From an uncultured Oscillospiraceae bacterium (GTDB taxonomy: Bacteria > Bacillota > Clostridia > Oscillospirales > Acutalibacteraceae): a stretch of 64,000 nucleotides of DNA. The stretch is from positions 1 to 64,000 of the forward strand of contig USJL01000009.1 of NCBI GenBank assembly GCA_900555015.1. Reading direction: 5' to 3'. Of this stretch, positions 57,255 to 64,000 are shown piece after piece (positions within the stretch are counted from its first letter, which is position 1; the number at the start of each line of letters is the position of its first letter). Below the pieces are notes generated by a model. It was not told where the DNA came from and made no database searches. It saw nothing but the letters and a program-made list of their open reading frames with translations. Both the position numbers and the translations under genes were made by a program.

Positions 57255-58420
57255 TTTTCAATAACCTCTTTCAAAATTTTTAAACCTTTGTCAATTTCTT
57301 CATATGAAATGTTAAGGGCAGGTAAAAGCCTGATTTTTGTTTTTGCAGTTAAAACAAGCAGTCCTTTTTCAAGGCAGTCGTTTGCAATGTCCTTTGCGTC
57401 TTTGTCTGTTTCCACACCAAGCATTAGTCCCATGCCGGAAACGGATTTTACACCTTTAATTTCTTTTAGTTTGCTTGTTATATACTCGCTTTTTTTGCAA
57501 ACTTCGCTTAAAAAGTCATCATCAATTCTTGTAATAATTGAAATTGCACCTGCCGCACAAATTGGGTTGCCGCCGAATGTGGAACCGTGGCTGCCGGGAG
57601 TAACGGTGTCTTTAACTTTGTCGCCGAAAAGTACCGCGCCTATCGGCAAACCGCCTGCAAGACCTTTTGCCGTTGTAACAATATCGGGTGTAATTCCGTA
57701 ATTTTGATAGGCGAAATATTTGCCTGTTCTGCCGTTGCCTGTTTGAACTTCGTCAACAATTATTAATATGTCTTTTTCTTTTGCAATTTTTGCAATTTCT
57801 TTCACAAATGCAGTGTCAAGGTTGTTAACTCCGCCTTCGCCTTGTACACATTCAAACATAATTGCGCAAACATCATCTGTTGCAAGTTCGTTTAATTTTT
57901 CAATATCGTTTGCCGTGCAGTATTTAAATCCGTCCGTAAGCGGTAAAAAATCATGGTGAAAATGGTCTTGTCCCGTTGCGGAAAGGGTTGTTATTGTTCT
58001 TCCGTGGAAAGAGTTAACCAGTGTTATAATTGTGTGTCTGTCGCTTGAATATTTGTCTGCCGAATATTTTCTGGCAAATTTTATTGCACCTTCGTTTGCT
58101 TCTGCACCGCTGTTTCCGAAGAATACTTTTTTCATTCCTGATTTTTCACACAGCAGCTTTGCAAGCTCTGCGCATGGTTCTGTGTAATAAAGGTTGCTTG
58201 TGTGCTGTAATTTGTTAAGCTGTTCTTCAACTGCCTTTTTCCATTCGTCATCACAAAATCCAAATGAGTTAACTGCAATTCCCGAACCGAAATCTATATA
58301 TTCTTTTCCGTTTTCATCATACGCTGTTGAGCCTTTGCCTTTTGTAAGTACAACGTCAAATCTGCCGTATGAATGTGCCACGAAATTATTATCTGTTTCT
58401 TTAATATTCAATTTAATCAC
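57251..58420 (-). CDS. argD: N-acetylornithine aminotransferase
   Basis: 389 residues, PLP-dependent class III. FFGNSGAEANEGAIKFARKY, DEVQTGNGRTGKYFAYQ and the PLP lysine in TTAKGLAGGLPIGAVL are typical. Transfers an amino group to N-acetylglutamate semialdehyde. Overlaps argB by 4 bp. Confidence 0.95.
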   Translation of the reverse strand: MIKLNIKETDNNFVAHSYGRFDVVLTKGKGSTAYDENGKEYIDFGSGIAVNSFGFCDDEWKKAVEEQLNKLQHTSNLYYTEPCAELAKLLCEKSGMKKVFFGNSGAEANEGAIKFARKYSADKYSSDRHTIITLVNSFHGRTITTLSATGQDHFHHDFLPLTDGFKYCTANDIEKLNELATDDVCAIMFECVQGEGGVNNLDTAFVKEIAKIAKEKDILIIVDEVQTGNGRTGKYFAYQNYGITPDIVTTAKGLAGGLPIGAVLFGDKVKDTVTPGSHGSTFGGNPICAAGAISIITRIDDDFLSEVCKKSEYITSKLKEIKGVKSVSGMGLMLGVETDKDAKDIANDCLEKGLLVLTAKTKIRLLPALNISYEEIDKGLKILKEVIEK

Positions 58421-59274
58421 CTGCTTCTAAACATCGTGCCCATACCTTCGTCGGTTAAAAGTTCCATAAGAATGGAGTGGGGAACACGGCCGTCAATAAT
58501 AAATGCTTTTTTTACGCCTTCACGAATTGCGTTTGTCATAGAGTCAATTTTAGGAATCATTCCGCCTCCTATTATACCCTCGGCAATAAGCGCAGGAACA
58601 TCGCTTATGTATACTCTGTGAATAAGGGTGCTGTCGTCATCCTTATCTTTTAAAAGTCCCACAACATCTGTCATTGAAATCAGTGCTTCGGCATTCAATG
58701 CACCGGCTACGGCTGCAGCGACCGTGTCGGCGTTAATATTGTAGCAATTTCCGCTTTCGTCATATCCCACCGTTGAAATAACAGGAATAAAATTGTTTGC
58801 AAGCACTTCGTTTACAACGTCCATGTTAACCTCTGTAATGTTGCCCACATAACCGTGCGATTCATCAAGAGGTTCGCATTTAATCATATTTCCGTCCATG
58901 CCGGAAAGACCTATTGCATGTCCGCCTAAATTACCTATTTGGCAAACCAAATCTTTGTTAACTTTTCCAGCAAGCACCATTTGAACAACGTTAACCGTTT
59001 CTTTATCTGTAACTCGTAAGCCGCCTTCAAATTTGCTTTCAATATTCATGGCTTTAAGCGTTTTGTTTATTTCAGGGCCGCCGCCGTGAACAAGCACAAC
59101 CTTAATGCCTATTGTTGTAAGAAGCACCAAATCACGCATAACGGCTTCTTTAAGTTCTTCGTTAATCATGGCGTTACCGCCGTATTTTACAACAATTATT
59201 TTTTTACGGTAACGTTGAATGTGGGGCAGTGCGTGTGCCAATATTTCTGCTTTTTGAGCATTGTTAATATTCAT
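58417..59274 (-). CDS. argB: N-acetylglutamate kinase
   Basis: 285 residues, amino-acid kinase fold. IIVVKYGGNAM, VLVHGGGPEI and VISTVGYDESGNCYNINAD are conserved. Phosphorylates N-acetylglutamate; the family is the feedback-controlled step in many bacteria. A 47-bp gap separates it from argJ. Confidence 0.95.
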   Translation of the reverse strand: MNINNAQKAEILAHALPHIQRYRKKIIVVKYGGNAMINEELKEAVMRDLVLLTTIGIKVVLVHGGGPEINKTLKAMNIESKFEGGLRVTDKETVNVVQMVLAGKVNKDLVCQIGNLGGHAIGLSGMDGNMIKCEPLDESHGYVGNITEVNMDVVNEVLANNFIPVISTVGYDESGNCYNINADTVAAAVAGALNAEALISMTDVVGLLKDKDDDSTLIHRVYISDVPALIAEGIIGGGMIPKIDSMTNAIREGVKKAFIIDGRVPHSILMELLTDEGMGTMFRSR

Positions 59275-59321
59275 TGTTATTGTTCTCCTACAGTCAGTTT
59301 ATTGTTCCTTAATATGTTATA

Positions 59322-60575
59322 TCAGGTTCTGTAATCACCGTTAATTTTAACATAATCGTATGTTAAATCACATCCCCAGGCAGTTGCGCTTTCATCACCT
59401 TGGTTAAGATTAATTAAAACCTGAATTTCATCGCTTTTAAGTATTTCTGCCGCCTTTTCTTCGCTGAATTCAATTCCGGAACCGTTTTCGCAAACTTTAA
59501 TTTCGCCGAATTCGCTTTTAAGTGAAACGTCAACCTTGTTAATGTCAAACTCTGCGTCTGCATATCCTATTGCGCAAAGAACTCTGCCCCAGTTTGCATC
59601 TTCACCGAAAATCGCACACTTAAATAATGTGGAACCTATAACGGATTTTGCCACGGTTATAGCGTCATCCTTTGTTGGGCATTCTGTGCAAATACATTCA
59701 AGCAGTTTGCTTGCGCCTTCTCCGTCTTTTGCAAGCATTCTTGTAAGGTTCATCATAACTTGGTATAGGGCGTCTTTAAATTTGTTAAATTCATCACAGT
59801 CTGCGGTAATTTCTTCGTTGTCTGCAAGTCCGCTTGCCATTAAAGAAACCATGTCGTTTGTTGATGTGTCGCCGTCTATAGAAAGGCAGTTGTAAGTAAC
59901 CTTAACAATTTCATCAAGTGCTTTTTGAAGCATTTTTGAACTGATTGCAACGTCTGTTGTTATAAAGTTAAGCGTTGTTGCCATGTTTGGGTGAATCATA
60001 CCCGAACCTTTTGCCATTCCGCCTACTTTGCAAATTTTACCGCTGATATTAAATTCAACTGCGTATTCTTTTTTTATTGTGTCGGTCGTCATTATGGCTG
60101 TAGCGGCTTCTTCGTTTCCTGTATATGAAAGGCCGCTTGCAAGTTCACCGATTTTTTCCTCAATAGGTTCAATAGGTAATATTTGACCTATAACACCTGT
60201 GGAAGCAACAATAACTTCTTCAGGTTTAATGTTTAAAACTTCTGCCGCAAGTGCACACATTTTTTCTGCTTTTGCTTCGCCGTCTGCATTGCAGGTGTTT
60301 GCGTTTTTGGAATTAACTATAACGGCTTTCGCCTTGTTTCCTGTTTTTGTTAAATTTGATTTTGTAACAATAATCGGTGCGCCTTTAACCTTGTTTGTTG
60401 TGTAAACAGCCGCCGCATTGCATGTTACATCGCAGGCAATCAAACCTAAGTCATTTTTGTGTTTGGCGTTTGGGTCGTCGTTTGCAGATTTTTTTATTCC
60501 GCAGTAAACGCCGTTTGCTTTAAAGCCTTTTGCCGCACAAACGCCGCCGTTTATAACTTTTATTTCTGTTTCCAT
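59322..60575 (-). CDS. argJ: Glutamate N-acetyltransferase / ornithine acetyltransferase
   Basis: 417 residues. Cleaves itself at the Ala-Thr bond in GSGMIHPNMATTLNF, giving two chains. Recycles the acetyl group from acetylornithine to glutamate, so this pathway is cyclic. The C-terminal NWGRVLCAIGYADAEFD is also typical. Starts 2 bp after argC. Confidence 0.95.
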   Translation of the reverse strand: METEIKVINGGVCAAKGFKANGVYCGIKKSANDDPNAKHKNDLGLIACDVTCNAAAVYTTNKVKGAPIIVTKSNLTKTGNKAKAVIVNSKNANTCNADGEAKAEKMCALAAEVLNIKPEEVIVASTGVIGQILPIEPIEEKIGELASGLSYTGNEEAATAIMTTDTIKKEYAVEFNISGKICKVGGMAKGSGMIHPNMATTLNFITTDVAISSKMLQKALDEIVKVTYNCLSIDGDTSTNDMVSLMASGLADNEEITADCDEFNKFKDALYQVMMNLTRMLAKDGEGASKLLECICTECPTKDDAITVAKSVIGSTLFKCAIFGEDANWGRVLCAIGYADAEFDINKVDVSLKSEFGEIKVCENGSGIEFSEEKAAEILKSDEIQVLINLNQGDESATAWGCDLTYDYVKINGDYRT

Positions 60576-60577
60576 CT

Positions 60578-61519
60578 TTATTCTCCTATAACAAGTCCTT
60601 TTGTTTCATCTGTTCCCGTTGCCAAGTTCATGCACTGAATAGCCGCACCGGAAGCACCTTTGCCTAAATTATCGAATCTTGAAGTTATAACAATCCTGTC
60701 TTCATTGCCGTTTACTTCAATTTCCATGTCATCTCTGCCTTCAAAATTATTTGCACCAATCATGTTTTCACTGTATCCGGCATCACGAACTTTAACAAAC
60801 GGCTTGCCGTCATAATGCTCTTTCAAAATTTCTCTCACATTGTCAATGCTCATGTCTTTTGCAAGCATATTTTTAAAAAGCGGAATACTTACCACCATGC
60901 CGCATTTGTAATCACAAATCATTGGGCAAAAAATCGGCGTTCTTTCAAGTTTTGAAATTGCCGTCATTTCTTTTAAGTGTTTGTGATTTTGTGTTAGAGC
61001 GTATTGGCGCGGAGAATCAAGTTCTTTTTCTCTGCTTTCACTTTCGTATTGTGCAATGGCTTTGTTGCCACCACCGCTGTATCCTGAAACCGCAAAACAT
61101 GTTAACGGGTAATCATTGCTTATTACGCCGTGGGCAACAAGGGGAGCTGCTATTGAATTAAATCCGCTTGCATAACATCCCGGATTTGCAATCAGTCTGT
61201 TTGTTTTGATTTTTTCTTTCAATTCATTTGAAAGTTCGGGAAAACCGTATGCCCATTCCGGCAGTGTTCTGTGTGCCGTTGATGCGTCAATAATTTTTGT
61301 GCGGTCGTTTTCAAGTAATTTAACCGCCTCTTTAGCTGCCTCGTCCGGCAAACAAAGAAAAGTTATGTCACTTTCATTTATGTATTTTTTTACTTCATCT
61401 GCATTTTTTCGTTTATCGTCGTCAATAACAAGCAGTTCAATATCATCTCGTTTTGAAAGCCGGTCTTTAATTCTTAAACCGGTTGTACCTGCCTGACCGT
61501 TAATGAAAACTTTTATCAT
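60578..61519 (-). CDS. argC: N-acetyl-gamma-glutamyl-phosphate reductase, type 2
   Basis: 313 residues, the shorter type 2 form. INGQAGTTGLRIKDRL is the NADP motif, NPGCYASGFNSIAAPLV carries the active-site Cys, and SGYSGGGNKAIA follows. First gene of the arginine operon argCJBDF-carA-carB/dapF. Confidence 0.95.
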   Translation of the reverse strand: MIKVFINGQAGTTGLRIKDRLSKRDDIELLVIDDDKRKNADEVKKYINESDITFLCLPDEAAKEAVKLLENDRTKIIDASTAHRTLPEWAYGFPELSNELKEKIKTNRLIANPGCYASGFNSIAAPLVAHGVISNDYPLTCFAVSGYSGGGNKAIAQYESESREKELDSPRQYALTQNHKHLKEMTAISKLERTPIFCPMICDYKCGMVVSIPLFKNMLAKDMSIDNVREILKEHYDGKPFVKVRDAGYSENMIGANNFEGRDDMEIEVNGNEDRIVITSRFDNLGKGASGAAIQCMNLATGTDETKGLVIGE

Positions 61520-61558
61520 AAATATACATCTTTCTTCCCATTATATTTTATTATATTT

Positions 61559-61586
61559 ATTATACTCTTGCACACTGTAATGTCAA
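61559..61586 (-). promoter_or_regulatory. Promoter of the arginine operon
   Basis: Minus strand: TTGACA (forward 61581-61586), 16-bp spacer, TATAAT (forward 61559-61564), about 40 bp before argC. Confidence 0.75.
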
Positions 61587-61601
61587 TAGAAAATGTATAA
61601 A

Positions 61602-61641
61602 ATTTTATAAATATACATAATTATTGCATATTTATTCAAAT
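61602..61641 (-). promoter_or_regulatory. Tandem ARG-box-like sites (ArgR/AhrC operator)
   Basis: Minus strand site 1, TTTGAATAAATATGCAAT (forward 61624-61641), matches the ARG box pattern WNTGAATWWWWATTCANW at 17 of 18 positions. A weaker site 2 lies at forward 61602-61619, 4 bp away. They sit upstream of the -35 box. A third degenerate match overlaps the argC start. ArgR control is inferred from the pattern; no argR gene is in the window. Confidence 0.65.
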
Positions 61642-61659
61642 TAACTCTTTGCAAAATAT

Positions 61660-61684
61660 AGCGTATATAGACTATATACGCTAA
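61660..61684. promoter_or_regulatory. 25-bp perfect palindrome, probable operator
   Basis: TAGCGTATATAG (61660-61671), a central A, and CTATATACGCTA (61673-61684) are exact inverse copies. It lies between the arg promoter and the lysis cassette. Size and perfection suggest a dimeric repressor site; the protein is unknown. Confidence 0.6.
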
Positions 61685-61791
61685 CGGTAAGGGAAAATAA
61701 AGGGACTTAAAATTATTTGCTGTTGACAAAACATTGTTTTATGTGTAATCTGCAAAGTTACCCAAAGCCCAAATTTAATTTAGGAGATGAT

Positions 61792-62034
61792 ATTATTTCA
61801 AACGATATTGTTGTTGCACTTATTGCACTTGTAGGTACCTGCGTAGGTTCTTTCGGCGGCATTATTGCCTCGTCAAAATTAACTTCTTATCGCCTTAAAA
61901 TTTTAGAAAAAAAGGTAGATAAACATAATAATTTTGCTGCAAGAATGCCTGTTGTTGAAGAACAAATTAAGGTAATAAATCATAGAATAGAAGACTTGGA
62001 AAGTAGGAGTGATTATTATGAAAACAAGACTTAA
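61792..62034 (+). CDS. Phage-type membrane protein preceding a holin (XhlA-like)
   Basis: 80 residues if translation starts at the ATT at 61792, which has GGAG at the right distance; the frame is open from 61717, where only TTG or an ATG without a ribosome binding site occur. One N-terminal membrane helix (VVALIALVGTCVGSFGGIIA) then a coiled-coil (EKKVDKHNNFAARMPVVEEQ). This layout is that of small holin-associated phage proteins. Its end overlaps the holin start. Confidence 0.6.
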   Translation: MISNDIVVALIALVGTCVGSFGGIIASSKLTSYRLKILEKKVDKHNNFAARMPVVEEQIKVINHRIEDLESRSDYYENKT

Positions 62035-62197
62035 AAGTCCTGTTGTTTGGGTGGCTGTAATTGCACAAATTGCAATTATTATTGCTCTTTTTTCTCCGAC
62101 GGTAAGTGAGGAAGTTAAAACAATAGGCACATGCGTTGTTGAAATTTTAACATTGTTCGGCATTTTAAATAATCCAACTGATTGTAATAATTTTTAG
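62018..62197 (+). CDS. Phage holin-like protein
   Basis: 59 residues. RLKSPVVWVAVIAQIAIIIA then TIGTCVVEILTLFGILNNPT: two membrane segments ending in the GILNNPTD motif common to one family of Gram-positive phage holins. Holins let the endolysin reach the wall. AGGAG lies 8 bp before ATG 62018. The gene overlaps its upstream neighbour by 17 bp and is 12 bp from the endolysin gene. Confidence 0.8.
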   Translation: MKTRLKSPVVWVAVIAQIAIIIALFSPTVSEEVKTIGTCVVEILTLFGILNNPTDCNNF

Positions 62198-62209
62198 CGG
62201 AGGGATTAT

Positions 62210-63100
62210 ATGTATTTAAAAGAATTTTTTTCTTCGTTAAACGGAAAATATATTGATGTTGACGGTGCAGGCAGTGCCACAAATAAATATCAGTGTGTGG
62301 ATGTAATAAAGGCGTATTGTAACCGCGTTTTCGGCATTTCTGTTTCAAAAATGGCAGGTTACGGCGATGCTTGGCAATATTACACCGATTTCAGTTCAAA
62401 AAAAGCCATAACGCCTTATTTTTATAAAATGGCTTATAAAAGCGGTTTCAAGTTCAGAGCAGGGGATATTGTTGTTTGGAAAAAAGATTTCGGTTCTACC
62501 GGAGCAGGGCATATTGCTGTTGCAACAGGAAAATATACCGCTTCAACAGTTGAAACTTTTGACCAAAATTTTCCGTCTAAAAGTCCCTGCATATTTGTTA
62601 CTCATACGCATAATAAAATCAACGGAATTTTGCGACCCAAAGATTTTAGTAAAGTTGTTCCTGTTGATGAAAACGATTTTATCGACCCGGTTTTGTGGAA
62701 AAACGGTAAAACAAAGGAAACCGTATATCAAAGAAATGATTTGAAAGATAAAGTCGGCGTCATTTCGGCAAAAGAAACAGCGTATTGCTACGGCAAATCG
62801 GCAGGCGGTTATGTTGTTGTTTATGATTTGGACGGCACAAATAAGCATAAAGCAGGCTTTGTTTCTTATTCCGGCGGGGTAAGTGATTTTGAAGCTTTGG
62901 GAAAAACTTATAAAAACGGTAAAACCGCGGAAACCGTGTTTGCCGATACGGCAAAGAAAACAAAAATCGGTTCACTTGATATAAACGAAACTTGTGTTTG
63001 CCTTGGCAAAAAAGACGGAATGTACCTTGTGTTATACAATGTAAACGGAACATCTTCAAAAAAATGCGGTTTTGTTTCTTATTCCGGCGGTGTTGATTAA
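62210..63100 (+). CDS. CHAP-domain endolysin with two SH3-like repeats
   Basis: 296 residues, no signal peptide, as expected for a holin-dependent lysin. The N-terminal CHAP domain has YQCVDVIKAYC (catalytic Cys) and GHIAVATGKY (catalytic His). The C-terminal half is two ~65-residue repeats (LWKNGKTKETVYQRNDL... and TYKNGKTAETVFADTAK...), both ending GFVSYSGGV, probably wall binding. CHAP enzymes cut peptide or amide bonds in peptidoglycan. No other phage genes are near. Confidence 0.9.
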   Translation: MYLKEFFSSLNGKYIDVDGAGSATNKYQCVDVIKAYCNRVFGISVSKMAGYGDAWQYYTDFSSKKAITPYFYKMAYKSGFKFRAGDIVVWKKDFGSTGAGHIAVATGKYTASTVETFDQNFPSKSPCIFVTHTHNKINGILRPKDFSKVVPVDENDFIDPVLWKNGKTKETVYQRNDLKDKVGVISAKETAYCYGKSAGGYVVVYDLDGTNKHKAGFVSYSGGVSDFEALGKTYKNGKTAETVFADTAKKTKIGSLDINETCVCLGKKDGMYLVLYNVNGTSSKKCGFVSYSGGVD

Positions 63101-63121
63101 TTCTTTTGTCAGTATATTAAA

Positions 63122-63145
63122 AATCCCTCTTGTAAAAGAGGGATT
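63122..63145 (+). terminator. Hairpin after the endolysin gene
   Basis: AATCCCTCTT / AAGAGGGATT, perfect 10-bp stem, without a strong T-run. Confidence 0.5.
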
Positions 63146-63171
63146 AAATTTGGTAAAAGATTTAATTAAAT

Positions 63172-63223
63172 AGTCCCCCTTGTTAAAGGGGGAAAGTTTT
63201 TGCTTGCAAAAACAAGGGGGATT
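63172..63223. repeat. Nested palindromic repeat element (MITE/REP-like)
   Basis: The outer arms TCCCCCTTGTT (63174-63184) and AACAAGGGGGA (63211-63221) are perfect inverse copies. Inside lie a competing AAGGGGG (63186-63192) that can also pair with the left arm and a second stem GTTTTTGC/GCAAAAAC (63196-63213). It resembles small dispersed palindromic elements; whether copies exist elsewhere cannot be seen here. Confidence 0.45.
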
Positions 63224-63317
63224 CTAATAATAACACTGAAAGCAGTATGTTTTATATTACGTTAAATACCAATAAGAATGAATTTTTCAGAATAAAAAAA
63301 GAGATAAACAAATTTTA

Positions 63318-63346
63318 TTGTAATAAATAGAAAAATATGGTAGAAT
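63318..63346 (+). promoter_or_regulatory. Promoter of the DUF4236 gene
   Basis: TTGTAA (63318-63323), 17-bp spacer, TAGAAT (63341-63346), followed by AAAGGAG before the start codon. Confidence 0.5.
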
Positions 63347-63376
63347 TTAGATGATATTCACAAAGGAGTAAAAAAT

Positions 63377-64000
63377 ATGGGAATTAGATACAGAAAAAGC
63401 ATTAATCTTGGTGGTGGTTTTAGAGTTAATCTTAGTAAGTCTGGAGTTGGTTATAGCTTCGGTACAAAAGGGTTAAGATATACTAAAACCTCAAAGGGAA
63501 GAAATAGAACTACTGCTTCAATTCCTGGTACAGGACTATCTTATGTTAAAGAAACCGGCGGAAAAAGAAAAAATTCAAATAATAAATCTCAAAATGTTGA
63601 TATCCGAATTAATGAAACAAACACCTATGATACAGAAACGATATCAAATGCTTCTGCTAATACTCTTGTTTCAGAAGGTATGGAAGAAATGTTATCATCA
63701 GCAAAAAACGCTTTGATTGTAAACAAAATATCAATATGGACTATAATTGTTTCTATAATTTTGTCATTCTATAATCCAGTTTGGTTAATTGCTACAGTAA
63801 TAGGAATTATTCTACTAATTATAGTTAGAAAAAGAGGAATTATATCTCTAGAATATACTATTGATGATTATCAATTACCAATAGTTGAAGAAAGATTAAA
63901 GCCATTTAAACAAATCACACAGAGTTCTTGTTTGTGGAAAATTGTTGAAACAAGCAAAGTAAAAGATGTAAAATATACTTCAGGAGCATCTAATACTGTA
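63377..64000 (+). CDS. DUF4236-domain membrane protein, 3' end outside the window
   Basis: 208 residues visible, open to the right edge. Residues 1-~58 (MGIRYRKSINLGGGFRVNLS, then GVGYSFGTKG and ASIPGTGLSYVKETGG) are a DUF4236 domain. A hydrophilic linker follows, then two adjacent membrane segments at ~115-155 (WTIIVSIILSFYNPVWLIAT...), and an unknown domain begins. DUF4236 has no known function and is common in phage and accessory regions. Start follows AAAGGAG. Confidence 0.8.
   Translation, partial: MGIRYRKSINLGGGFRVNLSKSGVGYSFGTKGLRYTKTSKGRNRTTASIPGTGLSYVKETGGKRKNSNNKSQNVDIRINETNTYDTETISNASANTLVSEGMEEMLSSAKNALIVNKISIWTIIVSIILSFYNPVWLIATVIGIILLIIVRKRGIISLEYTIDDYQLPIVEERLKPFKQITQSSCLWKIVETSKVKDVKYTSGASNTV

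Noticed and set aside
1..64000. CRISPR arrays, tRNA or rRNA genes, insertion sequences and transposases
   Set aside because: No regularly spaced repeats, no tRNA-like or rRNA segments and no transposase motifs were noticed by eye.

Overview
The window is 64 kb of a low-G+C Gram-positive anaerobe. Strong AGGAGG-type ribosome binding sites, TTGACA/TATAAT promoters, a textbook CIRCE element, a yybP-ykoY-type riboswitch, ECF-transporter parts and an S-layer-homology protein point to Bacillota, class Clostridia. An uncultured gut Oscillospirales/Ruminococcaceae-like lineage is my inference; there is no rRNA in the window. From about 4.1 kb to the right end the sequence is A+T-rich and uniform. The first ~4.1 kb are visibly richer in G+C and use different codons, so they are either a transferred block or a piece of another genome joined in assembly.

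Layout. 1-4.1 kb (compositionally foreign): a cut-off hydrophilic ORF, an acyltransferase-3 membrane protein, a DUF3825-like protein, and a MerR regulator fused to a methyltransferase, followed by a MerR-type promoter with a perfect palindrome. 4.1-7.4 kb: dTDP-rhamnose operon rfbABDC. 7.7-13.5 kb: SLH-domain surface protein, YitT-like membrane protein, M28 peptidase with membrane helices, an orphan E2 acyltransferase domain with a long charged tail, and an ECF S component. 13.9-20.4 kb: EF-G paralogue; a LysR / CMD / SDR cluster; sodium-pump decarboxylase subunits beta and gamma behind a yybP-ykoY-type riboswitch. 20.5-32.3 kb: DUF308 protein, phosphohexomutase, NifU-like protein, GH38 mannosidase, CCA-adding enzyme, CIRCE-controlled htpG, MATE pump, cytidylate-kinase-like protein. 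32.4-36.9 kb: a four-gene Dlt-like operon (adenylating ligase, carrier protein, MBOAT, SGNH/DltD-like). 37-48 kb: PfkB kinase, then the complete UMP pathway pyrC-carA-carB-pyrK-pyrD-pyrF-pyrE-pyrB-pyrI. 48-51 kb: a BMP-family lipoprotein with inserted repeats and an MBL-fold hydrolase. 51.2-61.5 kb, minus strand: argC-argJ-argB-argD-argF-carA-carB, with carB fused to a DapF-like domain, behind ARG-box-like sites. 61.7-63.1 kb: an isolated phage-type lysis cassette next to a 25-bp perfect palindrome. 63.2-64 kb: a hairpin repeat element and a DUF4236 protein cut by the window end.

The window encodes two separate carbamoyl-phosphate synthases, one per pathway: the pyr copy is in the pyrimidine operon and the arg copy in the ArgR-type operon. 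The observations most worth following are the arginine CarB-DapF fusion, whose DapF part lacks one of the two catalytic cysteines; the Dlt-like operon, whose ligase has lost the aspartate that normally holds the amino group of the substrate; the BMP lipoprotein with three repeats inserted in its binding domain; and the manganese-type riboswitch in front of sodium-pump subunits.
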